In this document: one piece after another, positions 7,209 to 13,141 of the stretch
How positions within the stretch are numbered: the first letter of the stretch is position 1
Layout: the number at the start of each line of letters is the position of its first letter
Source of the DNA: Peptoniphilus_A sp022767005
Lineage (GTDB): Bacteria; Bacillota; Clostridia; Tissierellales; Peptoniphilaceae
Assembly: GCF_050315115.1 (NCBI RefSeq)
Contig: NZ_JBNPOJ010000019.1
Location: 1-31,752, forward strand
DNA length: 31,752 nucleotides
Reading direction: 5' to 3'
Made by a program: the position numbers and the translations under genes
The notes under the pieces: model-generated
Seen by the model: the letters and a program-made list of their open reading frames with translations, nothing else
Database searches by the model: none
Told to the model about the DNA's origin: nothing

Positions 7209-7426
7209 TTTTTATCTTCTATTTCTCTAAACACTGGTATGTTATGAACGAGTTTTTTATCTACTTCTTCTTCGTGTTCTTCCCAAACTAATCCATATTT
7301 TTTCTCAGTTAAGGCTGTTTCAATTTTACCAAGTGCAATCCTACTTTCATCATCTGTGTGAATTTCTTTTAGATGATTTAGGTATTCAAGCATTTCAGCT
7401 CTTCTGATTTGTGATAGATTACCCAA
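7205..7426 (-). pseudogene. N-terminal part of type III Mod, out of frame with the rest
   Basis: 73 codons from a TTG start behind GAGGTGG, 2 bases after the stop of the XRE gene. The sequence (NLSQIRRAEM, IHTDDESRIALG, EKKYGLVWEEHEEEVD, NIPVF) is the familiar N-terminal region of a group of type III Mod proteins, where it is directly followed by the EGDNLHSL segment. Here that segment lies in the next frame. The frame stops at TAA (7205-7207) immediately after two AAA codons. Loss of one A, a genuine phase-variable tract, a sequencing error, or programmed -1 slippage could each explain it. Confidence 0.8.
7208..7213 (-). other. A6 slippage tract inside mod
   Basis: On the minus strand GAT AAA AAA TAA ends the upstream frame. 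Stepping back one base after the second AAA gives ATA ATT GGA GAT and continues the Mod frame. The tract is short for replication slippage, but a stop codon directly after AAA AAA favours ribosomal slippage as well. Confidence 0.7.
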
Positions 7427-7428
7427 TT

Positions 7429-7641
7429 TTATTCCACCTCATTTCTATGAATTTCTATAACATCTTCAATTCTGCAATCCAATGCCAGGCAAATCTTTTC
7501 TAGTGACTCTAAGTTCACATAAGAATTTTTGCTCATTCTTGAAACTATGTTGCTTGTTATGTTTGCAGCTCTTTTTAAGTCTTCTTTGTTCATTTCTCTT
7601 TCTACCAATAAGTGCCATAATGGCTTATAAGAAATTTCCAT
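7429..7641 (-). CDS. small XRE-family (Cro/CI-type) helix-turn-helix regulator
   Basis: A 70-residue protein made of a single helix-turn-helix: KEDLKRAANITSNIVSRMSK around residues 19-38, then the typical LESLEKICLALDCRIEDVIE (44-63). It is the first gene of the type III R-M operon, with mod starting 2 bases after its stop. Such small regulators often control R-M genes, as with controller proteins of type II systems; for type III systems this is inference. A -10 element flanked by an inverted repeat lies just upstream and is a likely autoregulatory operator. ATG 7641 has AAGGGG at about the right distance. Confidence 0.85.
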   Translation of the reverse strand: MEISYKPLWHLLVEREMNKEDLKRAANITSNIVSRMSKNSYVNLESLEKICLALDCRIEDVIEIHRNEVE

Positions 7642-7676
7642 ATTATTACCCCTTATCCGTTTGATTGTTAAAATAC

Positions 7677-7710
7677 ATTATATCATAGGCTGATAAGTCA
7701 CTTTAGCCTA
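7677..7710 (-). promoter_or_regulatory. promoter and putative operator of the R-M operon
   Basis: On the minus strand an extended -10 box TGATATAAT has its TATAAT at 7682-7677. An inverted repeat TAGGCT (7686-7691) and AGCCTA (7705-7710) covers the spacer and -35 region, where no good -35 hexamer is seen. The position suits repression or activation by the XRE protein encoded 36 bases downstream. Confidence 0.6.
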
Positions 7711-7736
7711 TTTTATACTTGTGCTTGCGTTAGTAT

Positions 7737-7890
7737 TTATTGAGATAGTCCTTGTTTTTTTATGTGTCCCACTTCAAACCGTTCCAAATCGCAAGACAAA
7801 TATTCCTTTACTAGTTTTACTTTAAATTCTTTTGTGTATTTTGGTATACAAAAACCCCTCCATCCGTATTCCGAATTTTGGGGTTCAGGT
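7737..7890 (-). mobile_element. decayed left end of an IS3-family (IS150-like) insertion sequence
   Basis: On the minus strand the frame 7847-7737 encodes PKYTKEFKVKLVKEYL and about 20 further residues to a stop, matching the first helix of IS3-family OrfA transposases. The expected ATG before CCA AAA TAC is ATA here, so it cannot be translated normally. Directly upstream a GGAGGGG sits at the right place for its ribosome binding site. Before that, a CCTGAACCCC sequence resembles an IS terminal repeat. The ACCCC and GGGGT blocks (7853-7858 and 7880-7885) also form a stem followed by TTTTTG that could stop transcription from lysS. Only the first 36 codons or so survive; no right end is seen. 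Confidence 0.6.
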
Positions 7891-7912
7891 CGTTTCATAA
7901 TTAGCGTGTTCT

Positions 7913-9820
7913 TTAATATAATTTTGATCCTGCTGGAATATTATCATCCAACATTATTAAATTAAGTTTTTCTTCTCCGTCGTACTCACAAATTGCAGAT
8001 ATAATCATACCTTCTGAGTCGATTCCCATCATCTTACGTGGAGGAAGATTACAAATTGCAAGTAGTGTCTTTTCAATTAAGCTCTCTGCACTGTAATATT
8101 CCTTAATACCAGATAAAATAACTCTTTCTTTTTCAGAACCATCATCTAATGTAAATTTCAATAGTTTTTTTGATTTTGGAACTTCTTCGCAGTTCTTAAC
8201 TTTTACAACTCTAAAATCTGACTTTGAGAAGGTGTCAAAGTCTACAAAATCTTCAAAAAGTGGTTCTACTTTTACTTTTGAAAGATCAAGTTTTATTTGT
8301 GATTTTTCATCTGCTGCTTTATTTGCATTTATTTCTGCAACTTCTTTTCCTATTGGTTTCATTGTTGGGAATAAAAGAACATCTCTTATGCTTGGTTGGT
8401 CTGTCAAAAGCACTACCATTCTGTCAACGCCAATTCCAAGTCCTCCTGTTGGTGGAAGACCTACTTCAATTGCATTGATGAAATCTGAATCCATTGGATG
8501 TGCTTCATCGTCTCCTGCTTCTTTTTCTGCAACTTGTGCTTCAAATCTTTCTCTTTGATCAATTGGATCATTAAGTTCAGAAAAGGCATTTGCAAATTCC
8601 CAAGTGTTAATAAAAGCTTCAAACCTTTGTGTAAGTCTTGGATCCTTTGGATTTCTCTTTGCAAGTGGAGAAACTTCTACTGGGTGACCAATTACAAATG
8701 TTGGTTCAACAAGGTGTTCTTCACAGAATTCTTCAAACATTTCAGAAAGAACTTTGCCCCAAGTGTCGTGGTCTGATATTTCAATTCCCTTTTCTCTAGC
8801 GATTTCTCTAGCTTTTTCATCTGTATCAATTTCATTAAAATCTACATCAGCATATTTTTTAACTGCATCGATCATTGTTATTCTCTTCCAAGGTGCTTTT
8901 AAAGAAATTTCTGTACCTTGATAATTTATTTTATCTGTGCCGAGAACTTCTGTTGCAACAAATTCAAATAAATTTTCAGTTATTCTCATCATCTCTTCGT
9001 AATCAACATAGGCTTGATAAAGTTCGATATTTGTAAATTCAGGATTGTGCTTTGGGTCCATTCCTTCATTTCTAAACATCTTGCCCATTTCATAAACTTT
9101 TTCAAATCCACCTACTATTAATCTCTTTAAGAATAATTCATTGGCAATTCTAAGTTGCATATCTATGTCAAGAGTATTGTGATGAGTGTAGAAAGGTCTA
9201 GCATTTGCTCCACCTGCCACAGTTCCAAGTATTGGAGTTTCGACTTCTAAAAATCCCCTATTGTCTAAAAATTCTCTAATTTTTTTGATGATTTTATTTC
9301 TCTTGATAAATACATCTTTTACTTCAGGATTTACAATTAAATCTACATATCTTTGTCTATATCTTAGGTCTGGATCCTTTAGCCCATGGAATTTTTCTGG
9401 AAGAATTTGGAGCGACTTTGAAAGCAAAGTTAGATCAGTTGCGCGAACGGTAATTTCACCAGCTTCTGTCTTAAATACAACTCCCTTTACTCCAACTATA
9501 TCTCCAATGTCTAATCCTTTAACTTCCTCATATTTATCCTCAAGGACATCTTTTCTTGCAAATACTTGGATAGTTCCCATTGAATCTCTAACATCTAAGA
9601 AGCAAATTTTGCCATGTCGTCTTTTGCTCATTACACGACCAGCAATGGATACTTCTCTCTCTTCATCTTCATTAAACTCTTCTTTAATGTACTTTGAATG
9701 AGCAGTTATGTCATAAGTTTCGTTTACAAAGGGATCTTTACCTTCACTTTTTAACTCGTCAAGTTTTTGCCTCTTTAACAAAAGCATTTCATTTAGATTT
9801 GCATCTTCTGTTTTTTTCAC
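7913..9820 (-). CDS. lysS: lysyl-tRNA synthetase, class II, with C-terminal tRNA-binding domain
   Basis: Charges tRNA-Lys in the cytoplasm. A 635-residue protein starting at a GTG behind AGGAGG. The anticodon-binding OB fold (about 55-150) is followed by the class II core with motif 2 around MFRNEGMDPKHNPEFTNIEL and motif 3 at GLGIGVDRMVVLL. The usual bacterial LysRS ends near residue 500. Here a linker and about 112 further residues (524-635) form a Trbp111/EMAPII-like tRNA-binding domain (SDFRVVKV, VILSGIKEYY, LPPRKMMGIDSEGMI), as normally found at the end of MetRS. It lies 10 bases after greA and shares its promoter. The synthetase call is certain; the added domain is clear by motif. Confidence 0.97.
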   Translation of the reverse strand: MKKTEDANLNEMLLLKRQKLDELKSEGKDPFVNETYDITAHSKYIKEEFNEDEEREVSIAGRVMSKRRHGKICFLDVRDSMGTIQVFARKDVLEDKYEEVKGLDIGDIVGVKGVVFKTEAGEITVRATDLTLLSKSLQILPEKFHGLKDPDLRYRQRYVDLIVNPEVKDVFIKRNKIIKKIREFLDNRGFLEVETPILGTVAGGANARPFYTHHNTLDIDMQLRIANELFLKRLIVGGFEKVYEMGKMFRNEGMDPKHNPEFTNIELYQAYVDYEEMMRITENLFEFVATEVLGTDKINYQGTEISLKAPWKRITMIDAVKKYADVDFNEIDTDEKAREIAREKGIEISDHDTWGKVLSEMFEEFCEEHLVEPTFVIGHPVEVSPLAKRNPKDPRLTQRFEAFINTWEFANAFSELNDPIDQRERFEAQVAEKEAGDDEAHPMDSDFINAIEVGLPPTGGLGIGVDRMVVLLTDQPSIRDVLLFPTMKPIGKEVAEINANKAADEKSQIKLDLSKVKVEPLFEDFVDFDTFSKSDFRVVKVKNCEEVPKSKKLLKFTLDDGSEKERVILSGIKEYYSAESLIEKTLLAICNLPPRKMMGIDSEGMIISAICEYDGEEKLNLIMLDDNIPAGSKLY

Positions 9821-9830
9821 AAATTGCCTC

Positions 9831-10304
9831 CTAAATAGTTATTCCGCAAATTTCGTATCTAATAATTCCGTCTGGAACTTCAACTTCAACTACATCGCCA
9901 ACACGATTGCCAAGTAATTTTGAACCAACTGGTGACTCGTTTGAAATTTTTCCTTCAAGAGGATCTGCTTCTGCTGAACCAACAATTGTATATTCGTCTT
10001 CTTCCATTGTGTCAACTTCTCTAACTTTTACGCTAGAACCAATGTTAACAACTTCTGTATTTAAATCTTTTTCATCTATAATTTTTGCATTGCGAACCAT
10101 CATTTCAAGTTTTGCAATTCTTTCTTCAACTTGTGCTTGTTCGTTTTTTGCTTCGTCGTATTCAGAGTTTTCTGAAAGATCGCCATATCCTAGCGCTACT
10201 TTAATTCTTTCAGAAACTTCCTTTCTTCTAACTGTTTTTAAATACTCAATTTCATTTTCGATTTTTTCTAAACCTTCCGGTGTGAAAAATATATCCTTTG
10301 CCAA
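9831..10304 (-). CDS. greA: transcription elongation factor GreA
   Basis: A 157-residue protein of normal GreA length. It has an N-terminal antiparallel coiled coil (about 8-75, containing GDLSENSEYDEAKNEQ, the tip region with the acidic residues used in RNA cleavage) and a C-terminal FKBP-like domain (SPVGSKLLGNRVGDVVEVEVP). It rescues backtracked RNA polymerase by stimulating transcript cleavage. The start is TTG with GAGGAGA upstream. It is the first gene of a greA-lysS operon with a consensus promoter at 10376-10404 and a terminator-like leader hairpin. Confidence 0.97.
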   Translation of the reverse strand: MAKDIFFTPEGLEKIENEIEYLKTVRRKEVSERIKVALGYGDLSENSEYDEAKNEQAQVEERIAKLEMMVRNAKIIDEKDLNTEVVNIGSSVKVREVDTMEEDEYTIVGSAEADPLEGKISNESPVGSKLLGNRVGDVVEVEVPDGIIRYEICGITI

Positions 10305-10320
10305 AATTCTCTCTCCTCAA

Positions 10321-10350
10321 TATATAAAAAATAAGGCGTCATACGCCCTT
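10321..10350 (-). terminator. leader hairpin with T-run before greA (possible attenuator)
   Basis: GGCGT (10335-10339) and ACGCC (10343-10347) form a tight stem, extended by A-T pairs, with TTATTTTTTATATA following on the minus strand. It lies between the greA promoter and its ribosome binding site, so a terminator here would act on greA-lysS itself. Confidence 0.6.
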
Positions 10351-10375
10351 TAACAAAAACCTTTTAATCTAAGCT

Positions 10376-10404
10376 ATTATAGTAAAAAGTTCTCTAAATG
10401 TCAA
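10376..10404 (-). promoter_or_regulatory. consensus promoter of greA-lysS
   Basis: On the minus strand TTGACA (10404-10399), a 17-base spacer and TATAAT (10381-10376): a perfect sigma-A promoter. The leader to the greA start is about 65 bases. The rest of the gap up to 10594 is AT-rich with nothing else recognisable. Confidence 0.85.
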
Positions 10405-10594
10405 GAATTTAAAGAGTTTGAAAAAAATACTTAATAACTTCGATTAAATTTTAAAAACCAAACAAAATTTTTATTCACATCTTATAAAAATTCTTTTTCA
10501 AAAACTTAATATTATATTGATATTTTTCTACTATATACTATATTATCTGTAAATTCAAAAATAAATGCAGCATCATCTGTTACAATAAAAATCA

Positions 10595-11518
10595 TCAAAA
10601 ATTCATATAATTTCTTATAACTTCTATTATCTCATCCTTGTCCTTTAGAGTATTTAATTTATTTCTTATTTCCTTTGAGCCCTTCATTCCCTTAAAATAA
10701 TTTGAATAAACCTTTCTCATTTCAAGGATGCCAAGTTTTTCTCCCCTATATTTTATTTTTCGCTCTAATTCATCAATCGTTAAGAGAAGTTTTTCTTTAT
10801 CTGTGGGAACTTTATAAAAGCCTCTTTTTAAAAGCTCTTCAATTTGATTAAAGATGTAGGGATTTCCAACCGCTCCACGACCAATTGCAATTCCATCCAC
10901 TCCAGAATACTTAATCTTTTCTATTGCATCTTCTGGCGTTTCAATGTCGCCATTTCCAACAACAGGAATTTTGACATTTTTCTTTACTTCTTTTATAAAG
11001 TCCCAGTCAGATTTTCCAGTGTAGTATTCTTCTCTTGTTCTGCCGTGAACTGTTACAAAAGAAGCCCCTGCAGCTTCAATATTTTTTATAGCTTTCATGG
11101 AAGAAATTCCATTTATACCCTTTCTTACTTTTACAGATACAGGCTTTTTTGAGTTTTCTACAACAGATTTTACAATATCATAAACTAAGGATGGATCGCT
11201 TAAAAGGTAAGAACCCGACTTATTTTTTACAATTTTTGGAGCAGGGCAGCCCATATTTATATCAACATAGGAAAAGTTAAAATCATTTAAAATACACGCT
11301 GCCTCGCCCATAATTTTTGGATCGCTGCCAAAAATTTGAACAGAAACTTTTTTCTCTTTTGGTGAAATTTTCAAAAGGTCAATTGTCTTTTTATTTTCAT
11401 AAACAAGTGCCATGGCTGAAACCATTTCTGTTACAGTTATATCTGCACCCTTTTCCGTTGCTATTTCTCTAAATGCAATGTCAGTGTAACCAGCCATTGG
11501 CGCTAAAATTTTTAACAA
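10595..11518 (-). CDS. dusB: tRNA-dihydrouridine synthase, DusB-like
   Basis: A 307-residue flavoenzyme that reduces uridines in tRNA. It has a TIM barrel with N-terminal LAPMAGYTDIAFRE, the catalytic cysteine in NMGCPAPKI, the VHGRTREEYYTG motif and the FMN phosphate loop region VVGNGDIETPEDA to GRGAVGNPYIF, then a small helical C-terminal domain. It starts at a TTG; the ribosome binding site TGAGAG overlaps the coaX stop codon, so coaX and dusB form an operon. The same neighbourhood (coaX, dusB, lysS) is known in other Firmicutes. Confidence 0.95.
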   Translation of the reverse strand: MLKILAPMAGYTDIAFREIATEKGADITVTEMVSAMALVYENKKTIDLLKISPKEKKVSVQIFGSDPKIMGEAACILNDFNFSYVDINMGCPAPKIVKNKSGSYLLSDPSLVYDIVKSVVENSKKPVSVKVRKGINGISSMKAIKNIEAAGASFVTVHGRTREEYYTGKSDWDFIKEVKKNVKIPVVGNGDIETPEDAIEKIKYSGVDGIAIGRGAVGNPYIFNQIEELLKRGFYKVPTDKEKLLLTIDELERKIKYRGEKLGILEMRKVYSNYFKGMKGSKEIRNKLNTLKDKDEIIEVIRNYMNF

Positions 11519-11528
11519 AAAATCACTC

Positions 11529-12311
11529 TCAATCTATTTTATTATTTTTTTCAAATATAAATTTTAGCCCTTCAAGAGTTAAGAATTTATTGATTATAAA
11601 ATTATACTTTGAATCGCTTGTAAGCATTGTTGAAAAACCACCAGTAGAAATTATATTTGTGTCTTCCTCTTTCCAATTTAATTCTTTTAACAGTTTAGCA
11701 ACAATTCCATCGATCATTTCTTTATAACCATAATATAAACCTGATTGCATAGCTCCAACTGTATTTGCTTGGATGACCTTGTCTGGTGCGATGATTTCTA
11801 TTTTTGGAAGTTTTGAAGTCATCATAAACAATGCTTCAGCAGAAATTCCTATGCCAGGCATAATGAGTCCCCCAAGATAATTCCTTTCTTCATCAACTAC
11901 ACAAAAAGTCATTGCAGTTCCAATATCTACGATTATTGATTTTCTACCATATATTTCTAATGCTCCCACAGCATTTACAATTCTATCGGCACCAACTTCC
12001 TTTGGATTATCATATTTAATATTAATTCCCAAATCTAATTCAGAGCTTACAATCATTGGGTTTTTATTAAAATATTTTTTCACCATAGAAGGAAGTGTGT
12101 GCATAAGGTTTGGCACAACTGATGAAATAATTACATCTTCTATATCTTGAGGATCAATATTTGAATGAGTTAATGTGTTTATAAAAATTAAACCATACTC
12201 GTCTGATGTTCTAGTCTTCACAGTTGAAGTTCTAAAATCATTTACAAGTTCGTCTCCCTTATAAACTCCCCAAGTTATTGAAGTATTTCCTACATCTATT
12301 ACTAATAACAT
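11529..12311 (-). CDS. coaX: type III pantothenate kinase
   Basis: A 260-residue protein of the ASKHA fold catalysing the first step of coenzyme A synthesis, phosphorylation of pantothenate. It shows the N-terminal phosphate loop IDVGNTSITWG, the EVGADRIVNAVGA substrate motif and IIVDIGTAMTF. Type III enzymes need a monovalent cation and are not feedback-inhibited by CoA. AGGTG precedes the ATG, and a good promoter lies at 12341-12369. It is followed by dusB within 11 bases. Confidence 0.96.
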   Translation of the reverse strand: MLLVIDVGNTSITWGVYKGDELVNDFRTSTVKTRTSDEYGLIFINTLTHSNIDPQDIEDVIISSVVPNLMHTLPSMVKKYFNKNPMIVSSELDLGINIKYDNPKEVGADRIVNAVGALEIYGRKSIIVDIGTAMTFCVVDEERNYLGGLIMPGIGISAEALFMMTSKLPKIEIIAPDKVIQANTVGAMQSGLYYGYKEMIDGIVAKLLKELNWKEEDTNIISTGGFSTMLTSDSKYNFIINKFLTLEGLKFIFEKNNKID

Positions 12312-12340
12312 TTTTACACCTCATATAACAAATTGCTTTT

Positions 12341-12369
12341 ATTATATATTTTATAATATCCACTTTCAA
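12341..12369 (-). promoter_or_regulatory. promoter of coaX-dusB
   Basis: On the minus strand TTGAAA (12369-12364), a 17-base spacer and TATAAT (12346-12341), about 30 bases before the coaX start. Confidence 0.75.
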
Positions 12370-12440
12370 CTAATTATTAACACAAAAAATATATTTGCTC
12401 AATTAATCTTAATATCCAAAAAGTATTTACGTCAACCTTA

Positions 12441-12469
12441 TTGACAGTTTAGTAAACATTGTGTACTAT
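12441..12469 (+). promoter_or_regulatory. bioY promoter with a palindrome between -35 and -10
   Basis: TTGACA (12441-12446), a 17-base spacer and TACTAT (12464-12469). The spacer begins with the palindrome GTTTAGTAAAC (12447-12457), a plausible repressor operator. It does not fit the BirA half-site arrangement I know, so the regulator is open. Transcription should start almost at the GGAGG, leaving a very short leader. Confidence 0.7.
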
Positions 12470-12487
12470 ATTAATTGGAGGTTAATA

Positions 12488-13027
12488 ATGAAGATTAAAA
12501 CAAAGGACATAACAAAAATCGCACTTTTAGTTGCACTCATTGCTGTGGGAGCATTTATTTCTATTCCAATTGGACCAGTTCCCTTTACTCTACAAAACTT
12601 TTTTGTATTTATGACAGGACTTTTACTTACGCCCTTTTATGCAGGACTTACAGTTTTTATATATGTTCTACTTGGGTTAATTGGTATTCCAATATTCGCA
12701 GGTTTTACTGGAGGTTTTGAATCCTTTTTAAAACCAAGCTTTGGATTTTTAATTGCCTTTATTATAGGTGCTGCATTTATATCTAAATTTGCTCACGGCG
12801 AAAAAAACTTTGGAAAAATTATGATTGTATTAATTTTAGCTGAAGTAATTTTCTATGTATTAGGTCTTCCCTATATGTATCTAATATTAAATAATGTAAT
12901 GGGCAATTCAATGGATGTCGCTAAGGTATTTTCCATAGGGATGATTCCCTTTATTATACCTGATATGGCAAAGGCAGTTGTGGCTGCAATTATTGCGCCA
13001 AGAATTTTAAAAGTAATAAATAATTAG
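12488..13027 (+). CDS. bioY: biotin transporter BioY (ECF S component)
   Basis: A 179-residue membrane protein with about six hydrophobic segments and the BioY signatures GPVPFTLQNFFVFMTGLL near the N-terminus and FAGFTGGFESFLKPSFGFLI in the middle. It binds biotin and works with the shared energy-coupling factor module (EcfT and two EcfA ATPases), which is not in this window. The start at 12488 is chosen because GGAGG lies 6 bases upstream; the frame opens 9 codons earlier at 12461. It is a single-gene unit with its own promoter and terminator, as expected for a biotin auxotroph's scavenging system, although auxotrophy cannot be judged here. Confidence 0.95.
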   Translation: MKIKTKDITKIALLVALIAVGAFISIPIGPVPFTLQNFFVFMTGLLLTPFYAGLTVFIYVLLGLIGIPIFAGFTGGFESFLKPSFGFLIAFIIGAAFISKFAHGEKNFGKIMIVLILAEVIFYVLGLPYMYLILNNVMGNSMDVAKVFSIGMIPFIIPDMAKAVVAAIIAPRILKVINN

Positions 13028-13056
13028 TTTATAAATAATAGAATAATTAATAGAAA

Positions 13057-13081
13057 AGTCTCGCTCCGTGCGGGATTTTTT
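13057..13081 (+). terminator. intrinsic terminator of bioY
   Basis: TCTCGC (13059-13064) pairs with GCGGGA (13070-13075) with one wobble pair, loop TCCGT, followed by six T. Confidence 0.85.
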
Positions 13082-13116
13082 CATTTCTAATTATAGTTAT
13101 ATATAAAAAATTCTGT

Positions 13117-13122
13117 TATAAT
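13117..13122 (+). promoter_or_regulatory. extended -10 promoter of the class A PBP gene
   Basis: TGTTATAAT gives an extended -10 (TATAAT at 13117-13122). No clear -35 hexamer. AGGAGG at 13131 and the ATG at 13142 follow closely, so the leader is very short. Confidence 0.6.
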
Positions 13123-13141
13123 ATCAAGGTAGGAGGTTATT

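Noticed and set aside
7762..7965. 67-codon plus-strand frame between the R-M operon and lysS
   Set aside because: Antisense to the IS3-family remnant and the lysS 3' end; no start signals and no recognisable product.
9261..9701. 146-codon plus-strand frame inside lysS, and a similar one inside greA
   Set aside because: Antisense shadows of well-defined genes.
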